Positions 27,118-38,915 are shown, counted from the first letter of the stretch. The stretch is 45,693 nucleotides of DNA from Ilumatobacter sp. (GCF_030065885.1 NZ_JASJCS010000029.1:1-45693); one strand, 5' to 3'. Notes: generated from the letters alone by a model not told the origin. Translations and numbers: made by a program.

Positions 27118-27209
27118 TCCCACACTCCTCTCATCGTCGCGCATCGGTCCGGGCTTGAACGGTTTCTTGAGTTTGTGCCGAACGAGCGGCGGCCCGGTCG
27201 GAAGGCTGG

Positions 27210-27215
27210 CACACT
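27210..27215 (+). promoter_or_regulatory. -10-like box before DUF4032 gene
   Basis: CACACT ends 7 bases before the ATG at 27223. Confidence 0.45.
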
Positions 27216-27222
27216 GACGGCC

Positions 27223-28449
27223 ATGCGGGTCCAGGTCGCCCACCCAGCCGAACACGCCGCGATCGCCGACCTCCCCTTTCGCGAACCCCTCGAGACCTGG
27301 GACATGTCGAACGTGCACGAGGTGCTCGGCCTGCACCGGCACGTCGTCAAGCTGATCGAATTCGAAGGTGTCTCCTACGTCGTCAAGGAGCTGCCCGACC
27401 GCCTTGCGCTCCACGAGTACCGCTTGCTTCGCGAGATCGACGAGGACGGGCTTCCGACCGCCGAGATGGTCGCCGTGGTGACCAACCGGTCGGCGGGTGA
27501 CGGGATGATCGTCACCCGTCATCTCGACTACGCACTCCCCTATCGCTCGCTGCTGATGGGACGCGGGCTCGAGATCCCGTACCTCGGCGACCGGCTCCTC
27601 GACGCCCTCGTCGTGCTGCTGGTACGCATCCACCTCGAGGGGATCTACTGGGGCGACTGCTCGCTGTCGAACGCCCTGTTCCGGCGCGACGCAGGGGCAC
27701 TGCAGGCGTACATCATCGATGTCGAGACGGCCGAGCGCCACGACGAGCTCACCGACGGCCAGCGGTCGATGGACATCATGATCGCGACCGACAACGTCGC
27801 CGGGGGCCTGATGGACCTCCAGGCCGCAGGCCGGCTGGCCGACGAGATCGACCCGATCCCGTTCGCACTCGCCATCGAAGACCGCTACAACGCGCTCTGG
27901 AACGAGCTCCACGCCGAGTCGACGGCGGCACTCGGGGACGTGATGCCGATCCGGCAGCGGCTCGACCGGCTGCACGACCTCGGGTTCGACGTCGACGAGA
28001 TGGAGGTCATCAGCAACGAGGACGGCTCGTCGCTCCGCTACGTGCCGACGGTCGTCGAGCACGGGTACCACGCCGAGCGGCTGGCCAATCTGACGGGCCT
28101 GATCGCCGGCGAGAACCAGGCGCGCCGCATGCTCGACGACATCAAGAGCTACGGCGCCTGGCTCCAGGCCGAGTCCGACCGTCCGATCCCGTTCAACGTC
28201 GCGGCCGTGCGGTGGCTCGACCGGGTGTTCGAGCCGACCATCGCAGCGATCCCGCCGCAGCTCCTCGGGCGACTCGAGGCCGCCGAGATCTTCCATCATC
28301 TCCTCGAGCACCGTTGGTACATGAGCGAGCGGCTGGGACGCGAGGTCAAGCTGCAGGAGGCGCTCGCCGACTACACCGCGATGCTGGAAGCAGCCCCCGA
28401 CGAGCGCGTCGTCTCCGACGTGACCGGCGAGATCGCCATCACGACCGAC

Positions 28450-28473
<24 letters not shown>
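27223..28473 (+). CDS. DUF4032 domain protein with kinase-like fold
   Basis: The 416-residue product fits the actinobacterial DUF4032 family. The N-terminal 200 residues have a small-kinase look: YVVKELPDRLALHEYRLLRE (candidate ATP-site Lys and Glu), IHLEGIYWGDCSLSNALF (catalytic-loop-like, Asp in GDCSLSN) and YIIDVETAE (metal-binding-like DVE). The C-terminal half, with DIKSYGAWLQAESDRPIPFN and HRWYMSERLGREV, is the DUF4032 part. Substrate is unknown; proteins with this look are sometimes labelled lipopolysaccharide-kinase-like. The last residues (SPPRSS) and the stop codon are encoded by a dispersed repeat that begins at 28450. Confidence 0.8.
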
Positions 28474-30075
<1,602 letters not shown>

Positions 30076-30086
30076 GCGCACCCACC

Positions 30087-30232
30087 GCGAGCGGTGGTCA
30101 CAGTTGCGGGGCGCGACCCGCTTGCGTCTGCCGGTGCCAGGGACAACTCGCGCATTGACGTGTTGCGGCGAACGGTGGTGACAGTTGCGCCGTGCGACGC
30201 GCTTGCGTCTGCTGGTGCCAGGCACGTTGCGG
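30087..30232 (+). repeat. Two tandem copies of a 66-base repeat, 80-bp period
   Basis: Copies at 30087-30152 and 30167-30232 share GCGGTGGT-ACAGTTGCG, CGCTTGCGTCTG and GGTGCCAGG. They differ from the locus A-D family. They fill the gap between eno and the FtsB-like gene. Confidence 0.75.
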
Positions 30233-30250
30233 CGCGTGAGTGTCACCACC
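30174..30250 (+). other. Inverted repeat spanning the second tandem unit
   Basis: GGTGGTGACA (30174-30183) is the exact reverse complement of TGTCACCACC (30241-30250). The 57-base loop contains most of the second repeat. It ends 18 bases before the -10-like box of the FtsB-like gene. Confidence 0.5.
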
Positions 30251-30267
30251 TCCTTCGTGCGCCCTGC

Positions 30268-30273
30268 CACACT
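30268..30273 (+). promoter_or_regulatory. -10-like box before FtsB-like gene
   Basis: CACACT ends 8 bases before the GTG at 30282. Confidence 0.45.
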
Positions 30274-30281
30274 TGATTCTC

Positions 30282-30788
30282 GTGAGCGGCAAGGGCACGT
30301 CGACCGTCAAGCGACCCGAGACACCCCCGCGCGCCTCGGACCGCAACCGGAGCCGGCTGGGTGATCTCAGCCGGCCCATCCGCATCGACCGCCGCATCGC
30401 CCGCCGGCGACGCTCGAACGTGCTGCTGGCGCTGGTCGCGGTCGGGATCGCCGGTGCGCTCGCGGCCGCGCTGTTCCTGCTGCCGATCCAGACCTACTTC
30501 GGTCAGGACGAGCGCATCGAGCAGCGCAGCGATCAGCTCGAGCAGCTCGAGACCGTCAACGAGGACCTCCGGCGTGAGGTCGAACGGCTCGCCACCCCGG
30601 ACGGCGTGCGCGAGGCGGCCCGCGAGGAGCTGGGCTTCGTCGAGGCCGGCGAGCGCCGCGAATCGCTGCTCGACCTGCCGCCCGTACCGACCGACCTGCC
30701 CGACGGGTGGCCGTACAGCCTGGTGAGCGACATCGTCGAGCTCCGTTCCAACCCGCCCGACGAGCCGGCGCCAGCACCCACGCCCTGA
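30282..30788 (+). CDS. Septum formation initiator family protein (FtsB/DivIC-like)
   Basis: The 168-residue product has a basic cytoplasmic N-terminus, one membrane segment (SNVLLALVAVGIAGALAAAL), and then an extracytoplasmic coiled coil (QDERIEQRSDQLEQLETVNE, DLRREVERL) followed by the family-typical REAAREELGFVEAGER. The Pro-rich C-terminus is probably disordered. FtsB/DivIC proteins link FtsL and FtsQ in the divisome. A homologue follows eno in mycobacteria (Rv1024), which supports the assignment. Confidence 0.85.
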   Translation: MSGKGTSTVKRPETPPRASDRNRSRLGDLSRPIRIDRRIARRRRSNVLLALVAVGIAGALAAALFLLPIQTYFGQDERIEQRSDQLEQLETVNEDLRREVERLATPDGVREAAREELGFVEAGERRESLLDLPPVPTDLPDGWPYSLVSDIVELRSNPPDEPAPAPTP

Positions 30789-30906
30789 CCGAACCGGCGG
30801 GCACCGGAGCCGGCCCGATCGACCCGAGCTGGCTACCGCACCCGGTCGGCCCGCTCGCTAAGGTGCCGACAGTCGCTGACCGGTAGTTCGACCAGGGGGT
30901 TCACAG

Positions 30907-33186
30907 GTGGCAGGAAGCGTGCTCGGAGAGAAGGTGCTCCGCAAGGAGGACCCGAAGTTCCTGACCACGGGCGGCGTCTACACGGACGACTTCGACGACG
31001 AACGGCTCGCCGGCGCGCTCCACGTCGTGTTCGCACGCTCGGCCGTCGCCCACGGCACGATCAACTCCATCGACATCGACGACGCGGTCGGCATGCCCGG
31101 CGTCGTGGGTGTCTACACCGCCGAGAGCCTCGGTCTCGAGCCGACGCCGTCGGGCTTCAACCCGACCGTGGCCCGCACGCTGCTCGCCAGCGGCAAGGTG
31201 CGCTGGGTCGGCGAACCGATCGCCGCCGTGCTCGCCGAGACGTACGAGCAGGCCACCGACGCGGCCCAGGCGATCTACGCCGACATCGACCAGCTGCCCG
31301 CCCTGATCGACCTGGAGGCGTCGCTGGCGAGCGATGTCCACATCTACCCCGACGCCGGCAGCAACGCGGTGTTCGACTCGACGATGATGGGCGGCGCCGC
31401 CAACACGGGGCCCGAGTTCTTCGAGGACTGCGAGGTCGTCGTCTCCGAGACCGTGATGAACCAGCGCGTCGCTCCGTGCCCGCTCGAGCCCCGCGCAGCG
31501 GCCGCGGCCTGGGTCGACGGCCGCCTCGACATCTGGCTGTCCACCCAGCACGCCCAGGGTTCGGTCGAGCCGATCGCCGGAGCGTGCGGCGTCGAGGCCG
31601 AGCAGGTCCACATCATGACGCCCGACGTGGGCGGCGGCTTCGGCGCCAAGATCGGGTGCTACTCCGAGGAGCTGCTGATGGGGGTGCTGGCACGTGAGGT
31701 CGGCCGCCCGGTCCGCTTCCGCGAGACCCGCAGCGAGTCGATGATGAACCTCGGTCACGGTCGCGCCCAGCTGCAGAAGATCACGGCCGGCGGCACGCGC
31801 GACGGCAAGGTCACGCACCTCCGGCTCGAGCTCTACCAGGACGCCGGCGGCTTCTGCGAGATCGGCACGATCCTGGGTGCGCTGTTCACGCGCGGCATGG
31901 CCTCGGCGGTGTACGACACGCCCAACGTCGAGTGCCACTGCATCTCGGTGGCGACCAACACCAATCCCATCGTCGCATACCGCGGCGCCGGCCGGCCCGA
32001 GGCCACGGCCGCCGCCGAGCGCGCCATGGACCTGTTCGCGTTGGAGATCGGCAAGGACCCGGTCGACGTCCGTCGCATGAACCTCGTGCCGAAGTTCACC
32101 GAGCCCTACACGACGCCGATGGGTCAGGCCTACGACTGCGGCGACTTCGAGGCCAGCCTCGACAGGGCGCTCGAGCAGGCCGACTACGCCGGACTCCGGG
32201 CCGAGCAGGCCCGTCGCCGCGAGGCGGGCGACACGAAGCAACTCGGCATCGGCGTCAGCGTGTACGTCGAGATCACCGGCGGCATTCCGCCGATGAGCGA
32301 GGCGGCCAAGATCGAGATCCACGACGACGGCACCGGCACGATCTACACCGGCACCTCGCCGCACGGCCAGGGTCACGACACCTCGTGGTCGATGATCGCC
32401 AGCGCCCAGACCGGCATCGACATCGACGACTTCACGCTCGTCTGGGGTGACACCGACCTCACCCCTGTCGGCCTGGGCACGATGGGGTCCCGTTCGCTGC
32501 AGCAGGGCGGCGTCGCCGTCAACGAGGCCGCGATCGGTCTCGTCGAGAAGGGGAAGTCCGTGGCCGCCCGCCTGCTCGAGGCCGACGTCGCCGACATCGT
32601 GCTCGACACCTCGACCGGATCGTTCCACGTCGCGGGTGCGCCGGCCGTCGCGAAGACCTGGGCCGACCTGGGTGCCGAGGCGAGCGACGAACTCGTCGAG
32701 GAGCACCTGTTCAAGGCGTCGATGCCGACCTACCCGTTCGGCGCCCACGTCGCAGTGGTCGAGGTCGACACCGAGACGGGCGAGGTCGAGCACCAGCGCC
32801 ACATCGCGTGCGACGACGCCGGCACCATGCTCAACCCGATGTTGCTCGCCGGGCAGGTGCACGGCGGTATCGCGCAGGGGACGGCGCAGGCGCTGTACGA
32901 GGAGGTCCGCTACGACGACGACGGCAACCCGATCACGTCGAACCTCGCCGACTACGCCATGATCTCGATGGACCTGCTCCCCCAGATCGAGCGGGTGCCG
33001 ATGGAGACCGCCACACCGGTCAACCCGCTGGGCGCCAAGGGCATCGGCGAGTCCGGCACGATCGGATCGACGCCGGCCGTGCACTCGGCGGTCGTCGACG
33101 CGCTCAGCCACCTCGGTGTCCGCCACATCGACATGCCGTGCACGCCCGAGAAGGTGTGGGCGGCGATCCGCTCGGCCGGCAGCTGA
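30907..33186 (+). CDS. Xanthine dehydrogenase-family molybdopterin subunit, form II CoxL-like
   Basis: The 759-residue product is a molybdenum-cofactor catalytic subunit of the xanthine oxidase/CO dehydrogenase family. It has the a/b-hammerhead N-terminus ([20 protein letters not shown]), [23 protein letters not shown], the active-site loop [24 protein letters not shown], and the C-terminal [20 protein letters not shown] with the glutamate (GIGESG) that acts as base. AYRGAGR marks form II; form I CO dehydrogenases have AYxCSFR. CO oxidation is therefore uncertain, and the substrate may be an aldehyde or heterocycle. The FAD (CoxM) and 2Fe-2S (CoxS) partners are not next to it. GTG 30907 has AGGGGG 7 bases upstream. 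Confidence 0.9.
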   Translation: MAGSVLGEKVLRKEDPKFLTTGGVYTDDFDDERLAGALHVVFARSAVAHGTINSIDIDDAVGMPGVVGVYTAESLGLEPTPSGFNPTVARTLLASGKVRWVGEPIAAVLAETYEQATDAAQAIYADIDQLPALIDLEASLASDVHIYPDAGSNAVFDSTMMGGAANTGPEFFEDCEVVVSETVMNQRVAPCPLEPRAAAAAWVDGRLDIWLSTQHAQGSVEPIAGACGVEAEQVHIMTPDVGGGFGAKIGCYSEELLMGVLAREVGRPVRFRETRSESMMNLGHGRAQLQKITAGGTRDGKVTHLRLELYQDAGGFCEIGTILGALFTRGMASAVYDTPNVECHCISVATNTNPIVAYRGAGRPEATAAAERAMDLFALEIGKDPVDVRRMNLVPKFTEPYTTPMGQAYDCGDFEASLDRALEQADYAGLRAEQARRREAGDTKQLGIGVSVYVEITGGIPPMSEAAKIEIHDDGTGTIYTGTSPHGQGHDTSWSMIASAQTGIDIDDFTLVWGDTDLTPVGLGTMGSRSLQQGGVAVNEAAIGLVEKGKSVAARLLEADVADIVLDTSTGSFHVAGAPAVAKTWADLGAEASDELVEEHLFKASMPTYPFGAHVAVVEVDTETGEVEHQRHIACDDAGTMLNPMLLAGQVHGGIAQGTAQALYEEVRYDDDGNPITSNLADYAMISMDLLPQIERVPMETATPVNPLGAKGIGESGTIGSTPAVHSAVVDALSHLGVRHIDMPCTPEKVWAAIRSAGS

Positions 33187-33209
33187 CCGCCGGGCCCGGG
33201 CCACCCGCG

Positions 33210-33758
33210 ATGCCCGAGGTGCCCGACGGCACGTGGGTACACCGCGGCGAGTCGGTCGTCTACGACAGCGAGTGGGTGCGGCTGGTCGTCGCCGACGTCG
33301 TGATGCCCGACGGCACGCAGGTGGACCACCACGTCGTCCGCACGCCACACGCTGCGGCAGGCACCATCGTGCTCGACGACGATCGCGTCCTGCTGCTCTA
33401 CCGGCACCGGTTCATCACCGACACCTGGGGCTGGGAGATCCCGGCGGGCCGGATCGATCCCGGCGAGTCACCGCAGGACGCCGCGCGACGCGAAACGCTC
33501 GAGGAGTCGGGCTGGGAGCCGCAGGCGCTGACGCCCCTCTGTGCGTTCCACCCGGCGAACGGGCTGCTCGACCAGACGTTCCACATCTTCACCGCCACCG
33601 ACGCCGTGCACCGCGGTGAACCCGACGACCGCAACGAGGCGGCCCGGATCGAGTGGATCGACCGCGTGGAGGTGCGCGAGCTGCTGCTGGCCGGGGAGAT
33701 CACCGACGGACTGTCCTTCGGTGCGATCTCGTTCGCGATCGCCGCCGGCGTGATGTGA
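33210..33758 (+). CDS. Nudix hydrolase, probable ADP-ribose pyrophosphatase type
   Basis: The 182-residue product has a complete Nudix box, [23 protein letters not shown] (quoted as [19 protein letters not shown]). Flanking features, [24 protein letters not shown] and [12 protein letters not shown], with a later [15 protein letters not shown], resemble ADP-ribose pyrophosphatases. Substrate is not certain. It begins 23 bases after the CoxL-like gene and may be co-transcribed with it. It converges with the ABC permease gene. Confidence 0.88.
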   Translation: MPEVPDGTWVHRGESVVYDSEWVRLVVADVVMPDGTQVDHHVVRTPHAAAGTIVLDDDRVLLLYRHRFITDTWGWEIPAGRIDPGESPQDAARRETLEESGWEPQALTPLCAFHPANGLLDQTFHIFTATDAVHRGEPDDRNEAARIEWIDRVEVRELLLAGEITDGLSFGAISFAIAAGVM

Positions 33759-33786
33759 GCCGTCACACTCCGACGGTCGCCCGTGC

Positions 33787-36216
33787 TCACTCCATCACGC
33801 GCAGCGTGTCGGGCACGTTCATCCTCCGCAGGCTGCGGACGAGGAACAGGGGTGCGACCGCCACCGCGATCACGCCCACGACGAGTGCGATCACGAGCGT
33901 CTGCGGCGCGAGGTACACGCTGATCCCGAGGTCGGGCAGCGAGTTCTCGGCCAGCGACTCGAGCATCCACTCGAGGATCAGCGCGCCGGCGAGGAGACCG
34001 ATCGCGGTCGCGAACACGCCGACCACCACGCTCTCCTTCACGACGACCCCCATGACCGACCGCACCGGCAACCCGAAGGCTCGCATGGTGGCGTGCTCGC
34101 GGCGGCGCTCCTCCACCGTGATCCGACTGGAGTTGAAGGCGATCAGGATCGCGAGGACGAGGACGAAGCCGGCGACGACGAAGAGGATGGGCACGAACTG
34201 AGCGAGCGCCTCGTCGAAGATCTCGGCGAAGCGAGCGACGGCCTGCGCCGACGTCACGCCCTCCAGACCGAACACCGCCGCCTGGACGTCGCCCCGACCG
34301 GCATCCCCCGCCGGATAGACGTTGACGAGGTTGACGAGACCGCTGAGCCCGAACTGCTCGGCCAGCGAGAGGTCGGCGAAGGCGAAGTTGCGGATCGGGT
34401 TCGGGTGGATGCCGTCGACGCGGATCTCCGAGACCTCCTGGAACGGCCCCTCGGGCCCGAGCGCGAGGTGCCGGATGCTGACCGTGTCGCCGGGCGCGAC
34501 ACCGAGGTCGTCGGCGGCCTTGCGGGCCAACACGATGCCGCCGTCGCCGTCGGCACCGTCCACGATCGTCGGCGTCCACGCTGCGGCGTCGACGTCGAGC
34601 ATCTCGAGCAACAGGTCGATGTCGCCGTCGGCACCGTCGGGACCGAGCGCCACGGCGCCCATCCGGAGGCCCGGGTCGACCCGGCCGGCTGCGTCCGTGC
34701 CGGCGATCGCGCCCACCACCGGATCGTCGGCGCGGTAGAACGTGTCGAGCGTGACGAGGACACGGTCGGGGTCGCCCTTGGTCACCTCGTCGCCGCCGCG
34801 GTCGATCGAGCGCCCGAAGCTGTCGAGCATCCCGAGCACGGCGACGAGTGCGGTGATCGCCGCACCCACCCCCACAGCGGTGAGCAGCGTCCGTCGGGGT
34901 GTGCGGAGGACGTTGCGGATCGGCATGTGGGACAGGCTCGACCCCGGCAGCCGAAGCCGGTTGGTCCAGTCGGTCAGCCGACTGGAGCGGGCCGTCAAAT
35001 GGCCGGTGCGAATCGCCTCGATCGGCTCGACTCGGACAGCCCGCCACACCGGCAGCGCCGCGGCCACGACGGGGATCCCGAACCCGAGCACCGCAGCCCA
35101 GACGTAGACGCCGAACTGGAAGGGGGTCCGCCACTCGGGCAGCGGCAGGAACGACTCGAACAGTCCCTTCATCAGCCACCCGAGGAGGAGTCCCACGCCG
35201 ATCCCCGCGATGGTGCCGAGCAGCCCGATCTGGGCGCCGACCATGAGTGGGCGGATCGCGAGCCGGCGCCGAGCCACGCCGAGCGCCATGCCGATCCCGA
35301 TCTCGCGGCGCTGGGCCTCGACGATGCGGCTGACGAGGTTGAAGGCGGCGAGCGCCGCGGCGAACAGCACGAGGATCGAGATCATCGTCCACACCTGTTC
35401 GTCGTTCTCGATGTCCTCGTAGAGCACGCTGAACGCCTCGACGTCGTCCTGGTCGGACACGCTGGCGCTCACGCCCGGCGCCGCGTCCAGCGCGGCCTGC
35501 AGCTGGGACTCGATGCGATCGCGGTCGGCTCCTTCGGCGAGGGTCAACACCACGTCGTTGACCTCCCCGGGCCGACCCGCGAGCTGCTGCGCTGACTCGA
35601 TCGAGGTGTACACGATCGCGTAGTCGCCCTGGGCGAAGATCGACCCCTCCGGTCCGGTCACGTAGAAGTCCTCCGGACCGGCGCCGAGGCCGACGTAGTC
35701 GACGACCCGACCCCCCGCCATCGTCACGGTGCCCTGCGGAGGCAGGTCGTAGAAGTCGGCGAACTTGGCCTCGAGGACGATCTCGGAGCCGTCGGGGAAC
35801 GATCCGTCACGCAGCCAGAGGGCGTCGACGAACCGCGAAGAACCGGGGTCGTCGAACGGCATGCCGACGATGCGCGCCTGCACCAGGATCGTCTCGTCGG
35901 GCGTCGACGCGTCGAGCTGGCTGGGGACGACCAGCCGTTCGGTGACGGCGGTGACCGCGTCGGCCGCCGCGAACTCGTCGACCACGTCGAGCAGCGTGCC
36001 CTCCTCGACGTAGGTCCCGGTGCTGAGCTCGGCGCGAAGGTCGTGGATCGCCGTCTGGGCGAAGCTGGTGTCGTTCGACTCGAGTCGCCACGTCGACGTG
36101 CTCCGCAACCCGGCGAAGACGCCGGTGCCGATCGCGATCACGAGCGCGATCGCGATCACCGCCACCCAGTGGCGGCGGAGGTCGCGCAGCGACAGGCGGA
36201 ACAGGAGACCGGTCAT
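33787..36216 (-). CDS. ABC transporter permease, MacB/FtsX type
   Basis: The 809-residue permease has two FtsX-like units. An N-terminal helix (WVAVIAIALVIAIGTGVF) precedes a large extracytoplasmic region (about 40-280) and three helices (MISILVLFAAALAAFNL, IGLLGTIAGIGVGLLLGW, VYVWAAVLGFGIPVVAAALP). A linker and helix (TLLTAVGVGAAITALVAVLG) lead to a second extracytoplasmic domain, then three more helices ending in LVIALVVGVIAVAVAPLFLV. Such exporters act with a LolD/MacB-like ATPase in lipid, lipoprotein or peptide traffic, or as mechanical signalling devices. The partner ATPase lies 18 bases upstream in the same operon. Confidence 0.88.
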   Translation of the reverse strand: MTGLLFRLSLRDLRRHWVAVIAIALVIAIGTGVFAGLRSTSTWRLESNDTSFAQTAIHDLRAELSTGTYVEEGTLLDVVDEFAAADAVTAVTERLVVPSQLDASTPDETILVQARIVGMPFDDPGSSRFVDALWLRDGSFPDGSEIVLEAKFADFYDLPPQGTVTMAGGRVVDYVGLGAGPEDFYVTGPEGSIFAQGDYAIVYTSIESAQQLAGRPGEVNDVVLTLAEGADRDRIESQLQAALDAAPGVSASVSDQDDVEAFSVLYEDIENDEQVWTMISILVLFAAALAAFNLVSRIVEAQRREIGIGMALGVARRRLAIRPLMVGAQIGLLGTIAGIGVGLLLGWLMKGLFESFLPLPEWRTPFQFGVYVWAAVLGFGIPVVAAALPVWRAVRVEPIEAIRTGHLTARSSRLTDWTNRLRLPGSSLSHMPIRNVLRTPRRTLLTAVGVGAAITALVAVLGMLDSFGRSIDRGGDEVTKGDPDRVLVTLDTFYRADDPVVGAIAGTDAAGRVDPGLRMGAVALGPDGADGDIDLLLEMLDVDAAAWTPTIVDGADGDGGIVLARKAADDLGVAPGDTVSIRHLALGPEGPFQEVSEIRVDGIHPNPIRNFAFADLSLAEQFGLSGLVNLVNVYPAGDAGRGDVQAAVFGLEGVTSAQAVARFAEIFDEALAQFVPILFVVAGFVLVLAILIAFNSSRITVEERRREHATMRAFGLPVRSVMGVVVKESVVVGVFATAIGLLAGALILEWMLESLAENSLPDLGISVYLAPQTLVIALVVGVIAVAVAPLFLVRSLRRMNVPDTLRVME

Positions 36217-36234
36217 CGCGTCACCATGCCGTCG

Positions 36235-37020
36235 TCACCACTGGAGGTCGCCGATGTCGGCCTTGCCGCCTTCCGGAGGGCCGTCGGCGACGATGTGGCC
36301 GCTGCTGAGCTCGATCACCCGGTCGGCGATGCGCGAGATCTCCCGGTTGTGGGTGACCACCAGCACCGTCATCCCGTCCCGGGCCTGGGCCTCGAGCACC
36401 TGCAGGATCTGCACCCCGGTGCGGAAGTCGAGCTCGCCCGTCGGCTCGTCGGCGAGCAGGATGGGGTTGTCGCTGGCCAGCGCCCGGGCGATCGCGACGC
36501 GCTGCTGCTCGCCGCCGGAGAGCTGGTGCGGAAAGTGCCGGCTGCGGTCGGCGAGGCCGACCTTGCCGAGCGCGTCCAACGCCCGCGCGGCGGCATCGTC
36601 GCGGCCGGCGGCGTCGGCGCCGAATTGGACGTTCTCGAGGGCGGTCAACGCCGGGAACAGGTTGAACGTCTGGAAGATGAAGCTGACGGCGGCGCGCCGG
36701 AACCGGGCCCGTTCCATCTGGCTGGCACGGCTGAGGTCGATCCCGTTGACGCGGACCGTACCGCCGCTGGGTGAGTCGAGCGCTCCGATCAGGTTGAGCA
36801 GCGTGGTCTTGCCGCTGCCCGACGGGCCGAGGATCACCACGAACGCCGACTCGTCGACATGGAGGTCGACCCCGTCGAGGGCGACCACGTCGACGTCGCC
36901 GACGTGGTATCGGCGCGACACCCCGTCGAGATCGATGCGCGTGCCGAGATGGCCCTCGCTGGCATCGACGCGAGTGGGGACGGCCTCGACCGATGGCTCT
37001 GCGCTCACGAAATTCATCAT
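36235..37020 (-). CDS. ABC transporter ATP-binding protein, LolD/MacB type
   Basis: The 261-residue ATPase has Walker A GPSGSGKTTLL, Q-loop FIFQTFNLFPALT, signature LSGGEQQRVAIARAL, Walker B ILLADEPTGELD and switch TVLVVTHNREI. The LDFRTG segment after Walker B is typical of the FtsE/LolD/MacB group. It pairs with the following permease gene. Start is uncertain: two adjacent ATGs (37020, 37017) or a GTG at 37008 are possible, and no strong ribosome site is seen. Confidence 0.92.
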   Translation of the reverse strand: MMNFVSAEPSVEAVPTRVDASEGHLGTRIDLDGVSRRYHVGDVDVVALDGVDLHVDESAFVVILGPSGSGKTTLLNLIGALDSPSGGTVRVNGIDLSRASQMERARFRRAAVSFIFQTFNLFPALTALENVQFGADAAGRDDAAARALDALGKVGLADRSRHFPHQLSGGEQQRVAIARALASDNPILLADEPTGELDFRTGVQILQVLEAQARDGMTVLVVTHNREISRIADRVIELSSGHIVADGPPEGGKADIGDLQW

Positions 37021-37144
37021 CCGTCCGCCCGCGGGGCGCCGGTAGGGCCGAACGCCCTGGGCGAACCGGTTCCGCGCGACGGTCGCTCCGAGCGAGGCCG
37101 ACGAGACGCATCGACGAACCCGGTCGCTGCGGCAACCCCGCCAC

Positions 37145-37150
37145 TACGGT
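37145..37150 (+). promoter_or_regulatory. -10-like box before potassium channel gene
   Basis: TACGGT ends 8 bases before the GTG at 37159. Confidence 0.5.
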
Positions 37151-37158
37151 GACGGGCT

Positions 37159-38151
37159 GTGAGCTCGACGATCGGTCGCCTGCGCCTCGGCATCGCCATG
37201 GTGCTGACGGTGTTCGTGATCGGCACGGCGGGGTTCGCGATGTTCGGTCTGAACCTGCTCGACGCCGCGTACATGACGATCATCACGATCACGACGGTCG
37301 GTTACCGCGAGGTGGGCGGCGAGGACATGTCCGACGCGCACATCTTGTTCACGATGTTCATCATCGTGTCCGGCGTCGGTACCGCGCTCTACACCTTCAC
37401 CCTCGGCGTGCAGGTCGTCGTCGAGGGCCAGCTCAGGGATTTCGTCGGCAGACGCCGCAACGACAGGAGGATCGCCCACATGCGCAACCACGTCATCGTG
37501 TGCGGCTTCGGCCGCGTCGGCAAAGGTGTCGCACACGACCTGGCGCTGACCGGCAAGGACGTCGTCATCGTCGACCAGGACGCCAATCTGATCTCCGACA
37601 TCGCCTACCCGGGCGTGGTCGGCGACGCCACGCTCGACACGACCCTGCGGGCCGCCGGGATCGAGAAGGCGTCGGCGCTGGTCGCGGCGCTCGAGGGAGA
37701 CGCCGAGAACCTGTTCGTGACGCTGTCGAGCAAGTCGATCAACCCCGACCTGTTCATCGTGGCGAGGGCCCGGCAGGAGGAGAGCGTCGCCAAGCTCGCC
37801 AACGCCGGAGCGGATCGCGTCGTCAACCCGCAGGAGCTCGGCGCGGCGCGGATGGCGTCGTTCGTTTCGCAGCCGAACGTCGCCGAGTTCGTCGACGTCG
37901 TGATGCACGAGCGGTCGACGTCGTTCCGCATCCAGGAGGTCGACGTGCCCGAGCGGTCGCCGGTCGCCGGCCAATCCCTGCGCGAGGCCGACCTCCGCCA
38001 ACGGGCGGGCATCCTCGTGCTGGCGCTCCGTGACGCCGAAGGCGCCTTCAACACCAATCCAGGTCCCGACACGGTCATCGAACCGCGCCACGTCATCATC
38101 GCCGTCGGCACCGCCGAGGCGCTGAGCCGTCTCCAGAAGGTGTGCGCGTGA
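37159..38151 (+). CDS. Two-helix potassium channel with RCK domain
   Basis: The 330-residue protein has one membrane helix (GIAMVLTVFVIGTAGFAMFG), a pore loop with selectivity filter TVGYREVG, and a second helix (HILFTMFIIVSGVGTALYTF). A cytoplasmic RCK/TrkA-N domain follows, with the nucleotide-binding VIVCGFGRVGKGVAHDL and VIVDQD. A TrkA-C-like domain completes it (FRIQEVDVPERSPVAGQSL). This is the MthK/Kch architecture, gated by a cytoplasmic ligand. The tail has GPDTVIEPRHVIIAVG. It is divergent from the ABC operon. Confidence 0.92.
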   Translation: MSSTIGRLRLGIAMVLTVFVIGTAGFAMFGLNLLDAAYMTIITITTVGYREVGGEDMSDAHILFTMFIIVSGVGTALYTFTLGVQVVVEGQLRDFVGRRRNDRRIAHMRNHVIVCGFGRVGKGVAHDLALTGKDVVIVDQDANLISDIAYPGVVGDATLDTTLRAAGIEKASALVAALEGDAENLFVTLSSKSINPDLFIVARARQEESVAKLANAGADRVVNPQELGAARMASFVSQPNVAEFVDVVMHERSTSFRIQEVDVPERSPVAGQSLREADLRQRAGILVLALRDAEGAFNTNPGPDTVIEPRHVIIAVGTAEALSRLQKVCA

Positions 38152-38206
38152 CGGGGACCACGGCCGGCACGAGGTGGTCCGTCGCCGCGATCTCCGAGGA
38201 ACGTGC

Positions 38207-38887
38207 GTGACGCGCACGCACGTGCTGCTCGACCTCGACGGGACGCTCAGCGACTCCGAGCCCGGAATCCGGCGGTCGCTGCAGTGGGCGTGCGAGCGAG
38301 AGGGGTTCCCGGTCCCGAGCGACGACGAGGTGCGATCCGTCATCGGACCGCCGTTCGAGATCGGCCTGCCGTCGATCGGGATCCCCGACGATGCCCTGGT
38401 CAGGGTGATCAACACCTACCGCGAGCGGTACAAGACGATCGGTGCGTTCGAGAACACGCTCTACGACGGCATCCTCGAGATGCTCGACTCGATGGCCGAC
38501 GCCGGGTTGTCGCTCTCGATCGCCACCGCCAAGCCCGAGCAGACCGCCCACCCGATCCTCGACTACTTCGGCATCAGCGACCGGTTCGACGTCCGCGCCG
38601 GCGCGTCGCTGACATCGGAGCGCCGCACGAAGGCCCAGGTCATCGACCACGCGCTGCGCGAGCTCGAGATCCACGCCGACCCCGATCTCGGCGATCACGT
38701 GATCATGGTCGGCGACCGTGACCACGACGTCCACGGAGCGCGCCACCACGGCATCGTGTGCATCGGCGTGACCTGGGGCTACGGGTCGACCGAGGAGCTC
38801 CTGAAGGCCGGGGCGGTGGCCCTGGCGGACTCGCCGGCCGAGGTGGCCGAGCTCGTGCTGCAGCCGTTCCGCCTGCACGACGGCTGA
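38207..38887 (+). CDS. HAD-family phosphatase, Gph-like
   Basis: The 226-residue product belongs to the phosphoglycolate phosphatase-like HAD group: motif I LLDLDGTLSDSEPG, motif II in LSIATAKPEQTA, a lysine in ERRTKAQVIDHAL, and motif IV MVGDRDHDVHGARHHG followed by VTWGYGSTEELLKAGA. The C1 helical cap is between motif I and II. It probably dephosphorylates a small phosphorylated metabolite. The GTG at 38207 is set by GAGGA (38196-38200), 6 bases upstream; a GTG at 38203 is out of frame. It starts 55 bases after the channel gene. Confidence 0.88.
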   Translation: MTRTHVLLDLDGTLSDSEPGIRRSLQWACEREGFPVPSDDEVRSVIGPPFEIGLPSIGIPDDALVRVINTYRERYKTIGAFENTLYDGILEMLDSMADAGLSLSIATAKPEQTAHPILDYFGISDRFDVRAGASLTSERRTKAQVIDHALRELEIHADPDLGDHVIMVGDRDHDVHGARHHGIVCIGVTWGYGSTEELLKAGAVALADSPAEVAELVLQPFRLHDG

Positions 38888-38915
38888 TCCGCCCGAACCC
38901 ACCACGACCTCGAAC

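Noticed and set aside
30087..30232. CRISPR array
   Set aside because: Only two long imperfect units, no regular spacers, and no cas genes.
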